Positions 34,722 to 43,187 of a stretch of 64,000 nucleotides of DNA are shown here, piece by piece; the stretch's first letter is position 1; each line of letters opens with the position of its first letter. The position numbers were made by a program, and so were the translations under genes. The DNA is from Gp6-AA40 sp032156805 (GTDB taxonomy: Bacteria > Acidobacteriota > Vicinamibacteria > Vicinamibacterales > UBA2999): the NCBI GenBank assembly GCA_032156805.1, contig JALDXQ010000002.1, positions 1 to 64,000 of the forward strand, written 5' to 3'. Below the pieces are notes generated by a model that saw nothing but the letters and a program-made list of their open reading frames with translations, did not search any database and was not told the DNA's origin.

Positions 34722-36443
34722 TCATCGCTGCATGTTCACGGTGACCCGTCCAGGAACGTCGGGTCGGACGATGATCCGTTCTCGCCGTTCACCCAGTTGC
34801 GGATGACGGAACACGATCTCGTGTTCGCCCGGAGAAATTGACAGATTCCCGAGCGGCGTCTCTCCATAGGCAGTGCCATCAATCCACACCGCGGCCCATG
34901 GCGTCGCATTGACGTTCAGCCTCCCATTCGGGATCGCAATCGACACAGATGCGATCTGTCCCGGTTTGATATCGACCTCGCGTCGAACGCGATAGCCGAT
35001 CACGCTGTTCACGAACTCCAACTGACGGCGGCCAGCCCGCGTGATGATGGGACCGTCTCCGCTGGACCCGAGGACACGTTCACCATCGAGAACGTGGAGC
35101 TCAATCGGCGCAGACACCCGGAATCCGCCGGTCCGCGGCGGGGCCGGCGCCGACAGCGGGTTACCAGCGGGCGGGACACGGACATCGCGCACGACGGGAT
35201 CCGCGCTCACCGCAGCAACCGCCGGCAGCACTCGGAGGCCGGGCGCTTCGGGCTCTGCGTCCGCGGGAAGTTCAATGACTGGACCCCGTGCGTCGTTCGT
35301 ATCGACCTTCGAGGGTGGCGGCGCCGGCTGGATTGTGCTCGCCGGGGGGGCCGCAGGTTGAGCGTTCGATTCGAGATAGAGCAGCCAGCCGATGAAGGCC
35401 GCCTCGCCCAGCGCCAACACGCCGGCGGCAACCGCCACCCACCGCAGTGCGCGTGCGACCGGCCGCCTGGCCGTGACGACCGGGGCGCTCTCCGCGGCCA
35501 GACTCGGTTCCTGGCTCGCGATGGGAGCGGCCGGGAGCGCTGGCCGGACGACTTCCTGCGTGACGGCTGGCGATGGCGCCTGTCGTAGCGTCGCTTCGAG
35601 TCCGTCCTCGTTACGCCGCGGTTCACGGTGTAACTCGCCAAGCGCCTCATGGGCGTGCTGCGCGGATTCAAACGCCCGGTCGGTGAGCTGCAACGCGCGC
35701 TCCAGCCAGTGCCGCAGGAACTCGAACCGCACGATCGTTGCGAGCAGTTCTCGCACGCCGTCGGGATAGTCGTCGGGCGTCAACCGGCGTCCAGCGACCA
35801 GCGAGAGGGCAACGAGCGCGAGTTGATACACATCGCTCCGCCCGTCGAGCACCGGCGCATCCCCGCGAGAAGGCGGGGTCGGGATGCCGAATTCAGCCCA
35901 GAGTTGCGCCGCAGGCAGTCGCAAGCTCGCGACGGCCGATTCCAACAGGTGCTCGCGCATCATCAGCCGGCCTTCGGCCGTCAAGACGACGCGCTCGAGT
36001 GTCACGGCTCCATGGGCGATGCACGGTGCATGCGCGTGAAGAGCGTGGAGTGCCGGCATCAGTTGTCGAATCACCTGCTCCGCGAAGTCGGCGCTCCGTG
36101 GCTTTTTCAGTGCATCCGAGAGGCGAACGCCGGACACATAGGTCGAGACGACAGCGAGGCCGTGCTCCTGCCCGAGCTCTTTGATCGAGCGCACGAGCGG
36201 AAAAGCAGGATGTTGAAACGAGCCGAGGAGTTCGATCCGCTGGCGCAACGCCATCTCGAACCTCGGCTCTCTGGCAAGGGCCGGCTTGAGCCGGAGGATC
36301 TCCCACGAGGGCGCACTCGTGTTGTCGAACATCAGGAGACGATCGCCAAAGCCATCCGCGTGGCCTTGTGCGTACCACGTGGTCAGGCGAGTGCCACTTT
36401 CGACCATCGGGGCAAACTGGTCGACGATCAGATCTCGGGCCAT
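34722..36443 (-). CDS. Pseudokinase with membrane segment and PEGA domain
   Basis: A 573-residue protein. Residues about 15-265 have the overall layout of a bacterial Ser/Thr kinase, but the catalytic motifs are gone. The HRD position reads IAHGAVTLERV and the DFG position is REH. A transmembrane helix follows near residue 335 (WVAVAAGVLALGEAAFIGWL). A Pro/Ala-rich stretch comes next. A PEGA-type surface domain ends the protein (GRLNVNATPWAAVWIDG, then GEHEIVFRHPQLGERRERI). This suggests a signalling scaffold and not an active kinase. It ends 14 bp from the convergent RskA-like gene. Confidence 0.8.
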   Translation of the reverse strand: MARDLIVDQFAPMVESGTRLTTWYAQGHADGFGDRLLMFDNTSAPSWEILRLKPALAREPRFEMALRQRIELLGSFQHPAFPLVRSIKELGQEHGLAVVSTYVSGVRLSDALKKPRSADFAEQVIRQLMPALHALHAHAPCIAHGAVTLERVVLTAEGRLMMREHLLESAVASLRLPAAQLWAEFGIPTPPSRGDAPVLDGRSDVYQLALVALSLVAGRRLTPDDYPDGVRELLATIVRFEFLRHWLERALQLTDRAFESAQHAHEALGELHREPRRNEDGLEATLRQAPSPAVTQEVVRPALPAAPIASQEPSLAAESAPVVTARRPVARALRWVAVAAGVLALGEAAFIGWLLYLESNAQPAAPPASTIQPAPPPSKVDTNDARGPVIELPADAEPEAPGLRVLPAVAAVSADPVVRDVRVPPAGNPLSAPAPPRTGGFRVSAPIELHVLDGERVLGSSGDGPIITRAGRRQLEFVNSVIGYRVRREVDIKPGQIASVSIAIPNGRLNVNATPWAAVWIDGTAYGETPLGNLSISPGEHEIVFRHPQLGERRERIIVRPDVPGRVTVNMQR

Positions 36444-36467
36444 AGTCAGGCGCCAGCGAGGCGATCA

Positions 36468-36487
36468 GGCCGCTTCCACAAGCGGCC
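36468..36487. other. Perfect short hairpin between two regulators
   Basis: GGCCGCTT-CCAC-AAGCGGCC (36468-36487), an 8-bp perfect stem without a T-tract, 25 bp upstream of the pseudokinase start. It could affect mRNA stability or translation, and is not a convincing terminator. Confidence 0.4.
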
Positions 36488-36542
36488 CCGTTGTGGGGCG
36501 ACCACATTGTGCACGAACCAATGCCTGAGTTGAAGTGAAGAG

Positions 36543-38153
36543 TTAGTGCCGCATCGCCAGGGCGCGCGCCGCACCGACGATCGACCCCTGGTACGGCGCA
36601 TCCGGCGTGCGAGTGGTCGTGCCGATCGCGCAGTGGAGCAAGGCGCCGGTCGCATCCTCGGTGCGGAACATTTTCGTGAGTCGTGCCGATACCGCCGCCG
36701 CATGTTCCGCCGATGCACCGCACAGAAGAACGGCGATCTCCTTCTCACTCAACATGCCGGCGTAATCTCCGGCACGGAGCTGCGCTCTGATCCTGCCGAC
36801 CCACCCGGGCAACAGGCCGGGACGCACTCTTGCTTCGTCAACTGATACGACGATGACCGAAGCCTGGCGGCCGGTGGCAATGGCATCGACGGCCAGTTGA
36901 TCGAACACGGCATCAACCGCGCGAACGCGTTGACGACGCTCGATGTCCGTTGGTCGCTGATGCGCGGCCTGCATCCAGCGATGGACGACCGACACGCCCG
37001 CCAGCGCAATCTCGCGCTCGAACGCGGTAAACGGGACCTGCTCTCGCTCGAACGCAACGGTCAGCACGCTGCCAGAGTCAGAGGACTTGACCATCATCTG
37101 ATCGCGCCGCAACGTTTCGAGCGATAGCAGCTGGGTGTCGCCCACTGCCAGCGCCTGCTTTCCGCTCGCCATCGTCAGAGCCAGCGCTCCACGCGGGGCG
37201 CTCATCGCGCTCGTCAGCTGCTCCAGGACTGTCAGCGCCTCGGACTCGGGAGACTCGTTGGTCGCACGCCTGGACCTCGAGACCTCCGCAACCAGACGGC
37301 TCGTGGTGACCATCACGACGTTGCTCAGCGACTCGCGCAGGATGTCCGAGTACAGCCGAAGCCGGACCTGTTCGCGGTCGTCGATCATGCCCGAGAACAC
37401 GAGCAGCCACGGGATGTCGCCCACGAGCATCCGGTAGATGATCGTGTCGCCAGGTTCGGCCACCAGGCCGAGGCGATCGACCTCGGGACGAGACAAACGG
37501 ATCATGCGCCCGTGCTGGGGAATCACAGATTCGTCCGGCTCGTTGGAAGAGGATGGCGACGATTCCAGCGGCGCTACATATTCGACCAACCGGCCGTTTG
37601 CACCAGCGATGTAACAGCGGACGAGGACGTCGTCCCAGACGCTCAGCGCCTCGACGAAGGCACCAACGACCTTGCGAATCGAACCACCAGACGTCGCCTC
37701 GCGCAGAATCCTCCGGAACGAGATGATTCGATACGGCTCGACGCTGATGGCAGTCGTCTGAGTGAGAGTCGCCTCAACGGCACCCGTGAGCCAGTTGCCG
37801 ATTGATTCCAGATCCTGGCGGCAGTCAGCGACCGACTCGGCACCGGTCAGGTTGCGCGCCAGCAACAGCACGCTCCCTGTCGACAGTCCGCAACAAAGCG
37901 CCTGAACGCTGTCGACCGAAATGAAGACTCGCTTGTTCGAGCCGCGCACATCCGACGCCGCCGCCCGGATTGTCGCTTCACCGGCCGTGACCATCATCCG
38001 GAGCGTGGCCGCGTCGTGTGAGGATCCCGTTGGAAATACAGGGGTTCCATCGACATCTATCATCTCGACGAGAATGTCGAGTCTGGGGGCGAGATCGGCG
38101 AGCCACTCCCACGACTGTCGGGTGACCGCGCTCTCGAGGTCTGTGTTCGGCAT
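36543..38153 (-). CDS. Cytoplasmic sensor-like protein with degenerate GGDEF-like end
   Basis: A 536-residue soluble protein of unknown function. The N-terminal 100 residues resemble a small ligand-binding fold (LDILVEMIDVDGTPVFPTG). A middle part of strands and helices suggests a GAF domain (VWDDVLVRCYIAGANGRLVE, then WLLVFSGMIDDREQVRLRLY). The C-terminal 120 residues follow a GGDEF topology (IVVVSVDEAR, RIRAQLRAGDYAGMLSEKEIA, LHCAIGTTT). The signature GG(D/E)EF is replaced by LSEKEIA, so cyclic-di-GMP synthesis is unlikely. Confidence 0.65.
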   Translation of the reverse strand: MPNTDLESAVTRQSWEWLADLAPRLDILVEMIDVDGTPVFPTGSSHDAATLRMMVTAGEATIRAAASDVRGSNKRVFISVDSVQALCCGLSTGSVLLLARNLTGAESVADCRQDLESIGNWLTGAVEATLTQTTAISVEPYRIISFRRILREATSGGSIRKVVGAFVEALSVWDDVLVRCYIAGANGRLVEYVAPLESSPSSSNEPDESVIPQHGRMIRLSRPEVDRLGLVAEPGDTIIYRMLVGDIPWLLVFSGMIDDREQVRLRLYSDILRESLSNVVMVTTSRLVAEVSRSRRATNESPESEALTVLEQLTSAMSAPRGALALTMASGKQALAVGDTQLLSLETLRRDQMMVKSSDSGSVLTVAFEREQVPFTAFEREIALAGVSVVHRWMQAAHQRPTDIERRQRVRAVDAVFDQLAVDAIATGRQASVIVVSVDEARVRPGLLPGWVGRIRAQLRAGDYAGMLSEKEIAVLLCGASAEHAAAVSARLTKMFRTEDATGALLHCAIGTTTRTPDAPYQGSIVGAARALAMRH

Positions 38154-38282
38154 GCAGAAACCGAGATGTATATCGATGCTGAGGCGTTTTTGGGTGAACG
38201 CAATATTAGTACGGAAGACCTTCGAAACAAGCTCGACAGCAGCAAGCTCAGCTGCAAGTTGCGTGCAGAATCGGTAAGAGTC

Positions 38283-38675
38283 TCAGATGACGGCGATCGC
38301 CTCGATCTCGATCATCCAGTCGGGGTGGGCCAGGCTCGAGATCTCAACGAGCGTCGAGGCCGGTCCCTTCTTTCCAAAGAACTCCTCGCGAATCGGCGCG
38401 AGGTCGAGCCGGTAGCGCATGTCAGTCAGATACGTCGTGATCTTGATGACATTTGCCATCGTTCCACCCTGCGATTCCACGAGAGCCTTGATCGCTGCGT
38501 AGGCGCCGCGCGCCTGGCCTTTGAAGTCGCCACGGCAGTCGACGCCGCCGTCAGCGGTGTAAGCCACCTGGCCCGACAGAAAAAGAATGGTCTGGGCCTG
38601 GGTGACCCTGATGCCCTGGCTGTAGGTCGCCGGTTCGAACAGACCCGGTGCGCCGAACTTTTCGATCGTGGCCAT
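38283..38675 (-). CDS. RidA-family protein (enamine/imine deaminase-like)
   Basis: A 130-residue Rid/YjgF family protein that forms trimers with an inter-subunit active site. Family blocks present: PATYSQGIRV, LFLSGQVA and GGTMANVIKITTYLTDM. The end reads ASTLVEISSLAHPDWMIEIE. In active RidA the catalytic arginine falls in a RxxxG/xAxR segment near residue 105, and here the equivalent run is GPASTLVEI, so activity is uncertain. It starts 3 bp after the quinoprotein gene stop on the same strand. Confidence 0.85.
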   Translation of the reverse strand: MATIEKFGAPGLFEPATYSQGIRVTQAQTILFLSGQVAYTADGGVDCRGDFKGQARGAYAAIKALVESQGGTMANVIKITTYLTDMRYRLDLAPIREEFFGKKGPASTLVEISSLAHPDWMIEIEAIAVI

Positions 38676-38678
38676 GCG

Positions 38679-40334
38679 CTAGCGTTCTCTCAATCCGAAA
38701 GTGAACATCGAGTTGCCGGCCATGACGCTCACGTACTGCTTGCCGTTGACGGCGAACGTCATCGGTCCTGCGGCTACGGAGGGGCCGAGATTCGTCTGCC
38801 ACAGCAGCCGGCCGCTGCGCGCATCGAGCGCGAAGAATGCCCCGTCACGCCCTCCACTGAAGAGAACATCTGACGCAGTGGTCAGTACGCCGGACTCTGT
38901 CATCGGAGCTGACAGCCGGTGGGTCCAACGCTTCTGACCCGTCTTCGGATCGATCGCCTGGATGGCGCTATGGACATCGTCGGTCGAGGCGCCAGGTCGG
39001 GGAAAGATCCCTGTGAAGCCTTGCCCTTCCCGGAACTCGGGTGGATTGTCACCCTTCACGTACGTCGTGGATGTGTTCTCCCACGTCGGTACGTAGAAGA
39101 GACCGGTGCGAGGGCTGTAAGACGGGTTATACCAATTCGTGCCGCCCTGATTACCCGGATAGATCAGCGTCCCTTCTTTGGTGGGAACCATGCCGGGAAC
39201 GGGAATCGGCCTCCCCTTCGGATCGAAACCGTCCACCCAGTTCACCTTGACGAACGGTTGTCCTCTCAGGAACTCGCCGTTGGTGCGATCGAGCAGGTAG
39301 AAGATGCCGTTGCGATTCGCCCACAACATCACCTTGCGTGGCTTTCCCTGCCACTCGAGATCGGCAAGCACTGGAACCTGCGTGGAGTCCCAGTCGAACT
39401 CGTTGTGAGGAGAAGCCTGATAGTGCCACTTGAGCGCACCAGTGTCGGGATCGAGCGCGATCACCGAGCAGCTGTACAGGTTGTCGCCCCTGCGACCGGC
39501 ACCATCCCAATCAGGCCCCGGGTTACCGGTGCCCCAGTAGGTGAGATTCGTGTCGGGGTCGTACGACCCGGTCACCCAGATAGGCGCACCGCCATGCATC
39601 CAGGAATCGCCGGCCCATGTTTCATTTCCCGGCTCACCCGGGCCCGGAACCGTGTGGAAGCGCCACACTTCCTTACCGGTCTTGATGTCCCACGCCGCGA
39701 TGAAACCACGAACGCCGAACTCTCCACCCGCCGTTCCCGCAATCACTTTGTCTTTCACGATGAGCGGCGCGTGCGTAAACGCATAGCCCTGCTTTGGATC
39801 GCCGACCGGAGGCGTCTTCCACAACTCCCGTCCGGTCCTGGCGTCGATGGCGATCATTCGTGCATCGAACGCCGCCAGAAAGACGGTGTCACCCGCGACA
39901 GCCACGCCGCGAGAGAGTCGTCCACAACAATTCTTGGCCGCAGGATCTGGGATGTACGAGTAGATCCAGATTTGCTTTCCTGTCGCCGCATTCAACGCCA
40001 CGACGTCATTCGGGCTTTGAATCGTGTACATCGTCCCATCGACGACGAGCGGCGTGACCTGATGTCTATCGAGGGAGCGCGACTGAAAGACCCATTTCAA
40101 CTCGAGGTCGCGCGCATTTCCCGGTTGAATCTCGGTCAGCAAGCTGTGCCGCTGCGCCGAGAGTGAACCCGAGTACGTCAGCCAATTCTGCGGTTCCTTG
40201 CTGGCCTGCTGGATGCGCTCGAAGGAAACTCTGGGCGCTGGCGCCTCTTTGTTGGGAGGCGGCCCGAAAAGCGACGGCTCCTGGGCAAGCATCGTCGCGG
40301 ACAGAAGAAGGAACACCAATACGCGCACCGTCAT
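38679..40334 (-). CDS. PQQ-type quinoprotein dehydrogenase with vicinal cysteines
   Basis: A 551-residue periplasmic eight-bladed propeller with a signal peptide (MTVRVLVFLLLSATMLA). Blade tryptophan-docking repeats are present, for example TGRELWKT, TGKEVWRF and TGALKWHY. The vicinal pair NCCGR near residue 145 matches the disulphide ring that contacts PQQ in methanol- and ethanol-type dehydrogenases. ASPHNEFDWDS is also family-typical and holds an acidic residue near the active site. There is no C-terminal heme domain, so electrons must leave through a separate cytochrome. It is followed closely by ridA. Confidence 0.9.
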   Translation of the reverse strand: MTVRVLVFLLLSATMLAQEPSLFGPPPNKEAPAPRVSFERIQQASKEPQNWLTYSGSLSAQRHSLLTEIQPGNARDLELKWVFQSRSLDRHQVTPLVVDGTMYTIQSPNDVVALNAATGKQIWIYSYIPDPAAKNCCGRLSRGVAVAGDTVFLAAFDARMIAIDARTGRELWKTPPVGDPKQGYAFTHAPLIVKDKVIAGTAGGEFGVRGFIAAWDIKTGKEVWRFHTVPGPGEPGNETWAGDSWMHGGAPIWVTGSYDPDTNLTYWGTGNPGPDWDGAGRRGDNLYSCSVIALDPDTGALKWHYQASPHNEFDWDSTQVPVLADLEWQGKPRKVMLWANRNGIFYLLDRTNGEFLRGQPFVKVNWVDGFDPKGRPIPVPGMVPTKEGTLIYPGNQGGTNWYNPSYSPRTGLFYVPTWENTSTTYVKGDNPPEFREGQGFTGIFPRPGASTDDVHSAIQAIDPKTGQKRWTHRLSAPMTESGVLTTASDVLFSGGRDGAFFALDARSGRLLWQTNLGPSVAAGPMTFAVNGKQYVSVMAGNSMFTFGLRER

Positions 40335-40398
40335 CGAGCCACCTTTTTGGTGAAAGGAATCGTGGTCATCTTAATACGGCCGCGCTTCAGCACCCGTC

Positions 40399-40417
40399 TG
40401 TACCCCTATGTACCCCT
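40399..40417. promoter_or_regulatory. Tandem TGTACCCCT motif
   Basis: TGTACCCCT occurs at 40399-40407 and again at 40409-40417, spaced 10 bp, in the 131-bp gap between the divergent quinoprotein and bactofilin genes. The spacing of one helical turn suggests an operator, but no regulator is known. Confidence 0.35.
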
Positions 40418-40465
40418 AACCTCTCGACCCATCCGAGCCGAGAAAATAACGGGGGGAAATTCCGC

Positions 40466-40921
40466 ATGTGGAGCCAAGACGACCGAGATAACAAATTCAA
40501 GCCAGCTCAACCAGCCGAGGTGAGCGCACCGGGCAACACCAGATCAAACGATGGAAGCGACATGCGCGCCCAATTTGGGCGATCGCTCTATGTCAAGGGA
40601 GAGGTCACGGGCGCCGAGGACCTGACGATCGACGGGCAGCTGGAGGGACGCATCGACCTGCCGGACCACGTGCTGACAGTCGGACCCAACGCGACGATCC
40701 TCGCGGACGTGACGGCCAAGATCGTCACGATTTTCGGATCTGTGATCGGCAGCATCAACGCCAAGGAAAAGATCGACATCCGCAAAGGCGGATCGGTGGA
40801 AGGCAGCGTGACGTGCGCACGTCTGGCCGTGCAGGATGGCGCGTCTCTGAGCGGAAAGTTCGAAACGCAGGGCACCCGTGCGGCGCGGGCTCGCACGACA
40901 GCCATCGGAAACGCGGCCTAG
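40466..40921 (+). CDS. Bactofilin-family protein
   Basis: A 151-residue polymer-forming cytoskeletal protein. The core (about residues 35-135) is a right-handed beta-helix with repeating short strands: LYVKGEVTGAEDLTIDGQLE, then GRIDLPDHVLTVGPNATI and KEKIDIRKGGSVEGSV. Short disordered ends flank it. Bactofilins organise cell-wall and envelope machinery. The chosen start MWSQDDRDNKF at 40466 has GGGGGA about 8 nt upstream, and codons further upstream overlap the divergent promoter region. Confidence 0.88.
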   Translation: MWSQDDRDNKFKPAQPAEVSAPGNTRSNDGSDMRAQFGRSLYVKGEVTGAEDLTIDGQLEGRIDLPDHVLTVGPNATILADVTAKIVTIFGSVIGSINAKEKIDIRKGGSVEGSVTCARLAVQDGASLSGKFETQGTRAARARTTAIGNAA

Positions 40922-40979
40922 CCGGCCTGTTTCTCGCCCCCGATACCCCGCTGAATCGATCGCGGTTGCCTGGATTCTT

Positions 40980-41004
40980 CCTGGGCGTGCTCGGCGCGCC
41001 CAGG
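40980..41004. terminator. Hairpin between convergent genes
   Basis: CCTGGGCG (40980-40987) pairs with CGCCCAGG (40997-41004) across a 9-nt loop, between the bactofilin and the convergent peptidase gene. It lacks a strong T-tract. Confidence 0.5.
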
Positions 41005-41014
41005 ACTCCATTCT

Positions 41015-43096
41015 TCAAACCGATCGCGCTTGCCGCATGATCACCTCACGCCGGCGGCGCTGCGAGAACGCTGAACGATGATGCGGGAAGCTTGCTCCGC
41101 GCGCGGACTGACCCAGGACCCGCGCCAGCGTGGCTTTCAATGTCACCGGGTCATCGTCGAAGTCGCCGTGCGTCGTCGACCGCGCTGATCCAGGACGGCC
41201 TTCGGGGGCGTGGTTCGGCGACAGCACCATCTCGTTCGGCCGGTCGCGCGCCGGCAGCGCGTTGACGAACTTCTCCATTCCAAGCAGCGGCTCACCGTCC
41301 GAATTGCCGAACCAGGGTTTGCGCAGCGCCTTCTCGAACGCATTCGACACGAGATAGAGCAGGGACTTGTTGTAGATGTTCACGCAGTTGTCGTCCTGCT
41401 CTGCGCGATCCGTGAGATTGAAGATCGCAAACTGCTTGATGCTGCCTCCTCGAATGGCGGGCAGATACTGTTCGCGATAGAAGTCCGTCGTGCATGCCGG
41501 CGCCCACATCGTGCAGGTCTCGAACTGCACGGGGCTGCCACTCGCCTGATTCGCGCCCGCGAGTCCCCCGAGAAGAATCGAACCGGCACTGTGCCCCACC
41601 AGATGCACGCGCAGGCCTGAATGCCGGCGCGTGAGCTTCTTGATCTCGTTCAACACCACCAGGAGACCGCCGTTCTTCTGGCTCGCGAGCATGGCGTTCT
41701 GTTGCATCTCCGCCCACACACGACGGCCCCCGGCCGCTCTCGCAATCGGCTCGATGCCATCGTCGAGGCGGTCCAGCATGAAGTCTTTCGCGTTGTCGAG
41801 GAAGCCTTCCGGCCGACGCCGGGTGAGTGCGTCCTGAAGGATGTTCGTGATGGTGGTCCAGAGATCGGTGCGCCAGATGAACGAGAGCGGGAAGACGCCG
41901 GCCTCGAGCAGCGCTGGACGCAGGTCGGCAACTTTCTGGATGGCGTCATCCTCGGCCGTGAGCCCGCCATGCGCATAAAGCAGCAGATGTTTGATTGGGA
42001 CCGATTCACTCGCGTCGACCCGGCTCGAGAGGTGCGTGAAGATTTCCTTCACATCCTCTTCCGAAGTGCCATACGTGCCATCGGTCTTGAACTGGCCGTT
42101 GTTCCCCAGGCTGATGATGTGGGGCCGCAGATCGCAGAAGACGTAGCTGCGAGAGCCCTGGGCCGCGACACCAACGGAGCGCGACACCGACTCACGCTCG
42201 CGCAGAACGACAGGCGCGGCCAGACGCGCAACCCAGATGTCGCTGCCGTTGGCCAGCCAATCGTCGTACGAGATCTGCGCGAATCCGTCCTTGCCCCAGT
42301 CATCCGCCCATGAGTTCTGGATCCAGAACCCGCGGTGATCGTAGGCCACGATGGCGAAGGCATGGCCGCCGATGATCTGCGCTCCGGGTTCCCAGTCGAT
42401 GACACCATCGGTACCAACGTTCTGCCAGCCTTCGTGTACCTGCGAGGTGGCGTAGAGGATCCCCACCTCGGTCATCGCGGCATGCATTGCCACGAGGTCC
42501 CTGTGATTGACGCGGAAGTAGGCGCCGAGCGGACGACGGAGCGCTTCTTCGTAGCGCTTGCCATAGAGTTTGGCGTCCTGATCCTCGAGCTTGCGGTCAT
42601 ATACCCAGTGCTTGCGTGAGCAGACCCCGTGTTTGTGCCAGCCCTTCATCGCGCCGCGCGCGCTCGAGCCGCTGTACTTCTCACCCGGCCACTCGTCGTA
42701 ACGCCGCGCCATGTTGTAGAGCATGCGCGGACTCACTTCGAGGTCGTCACGGATGGTGTCGCGTGTGCGCAGCAGGTAATGCACGACCGTGGCAAGGCCG
42801 AAGCCCGTGCAGGCACCTTCTGTGCCCTGATCGAGAATCGGCACTTTGGTCTCGCGGTACTGATCGAGTGGCCGCTCGGTCTGCACCTCGATCAGCGTCG
42901 ACTCGAACATGCGATCGCGGAAGTCGAGCGTATCGGGGCGCGCATCCAGGATTCGCGTCTGGGCCGCCGCACCTCGGCGCGAGCCTTGCGATCGGATCGC
43001 GGGAAGAGTGGTGCCGTCTCTCTTCTCAATTGATGAGGTGCGTCGGCGTGCAGGCGTTCGCCTGCCCGATGTGCGTGTGCGCCTGGTTTTTGCCAT
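41015..43096 (-). CDS. Papain-like peptidase fused to an alpha/beta hydrolase
   Basis: A 693-residue protein with two apparent catalytic domains. Residues about 75-295 form a C1A papain-like domain: C96 in DQGTEGACTGFG, H245 in IIGGHAFAIV and N261 in WIQNSWADDWG supply the Cys-His-Asn triad. After a short linker, residues about 365-600 form an alpha/beta hydrolase with nucleophile S503 in HLVGHSAGSIL. The oxyanion region is near LLLYAHGGLT. The basic N-terminus has no signal peptide, so it may be cytoplasmic. ATG 43096 (MAKTRRTRTS) is preferred over an upstream frame extension. Confidence 0.8.
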   Translation of the reverse strand: MAKTRRTRTSGRRTPARRRTSSIEKRDGTTLPAIRSQGSRRGAAAQTRILDARPDTLDFRDRMFESTLIEVQTERPLDQYRETKVPILDQGTEGACTGFGLATVVHYLLRTRDTIRDDLEVSPRMLYNMARRYDEWPGEKYSGSSARGAMKGWHKHGVCSRKHWVYDRKLEDQDAKLYGKRYEEALRRPLGAYFRVNHRDLVAMHAAMTEVGILYATSQVHEGWQNVGTDGVIDWEPGAQIIGGHAFAIVAYDHRGFWIQNSWADDWGKDGFAQISYDDWLANGSDIWVARLAAPVVLRERESVSRSVGVAAQGSRSYVFCDLRPHIISLGNNGQFKTDGTYGTSEEDVKEIFTHLSSRVDASESVPIKHLLLYAHGGLTAEDDAIQKVADLRPALLEAGVFPLSFIWRTDLWTTITNILQDALTRRRPEGFLDNAKDFMLDRLDDGIEPIARAAGGRRVWAEMQQNAMLASQKNGGLLVVLNEIKKLTRRHSGLRVHLVGHSAGSILLGGLAGANQASGSPVQFETCTMWAPACTTDFYREQYLPAIRGGSIKQFAIFNLTDRAEQDDNCVNIYNKSLLYLVSNAFEKALRKPWFGNSDGEPLLGMEKFVNALPARDRPNEMVLSPNHAPEGRPGSARSTTHGDFDDDPVTLKATLARVLGQSARGASFPHHRSAFSQRRRREVIMRQARSV

Positions 43097-43187
43097 GACG
43101 CGCAAGGTGCGGTATGCGCACGGCAATGTCAAGCGATCTCGAACGCCACGCGAACGAACCAACAACGTGGAGAGTTAGGATCGCACT

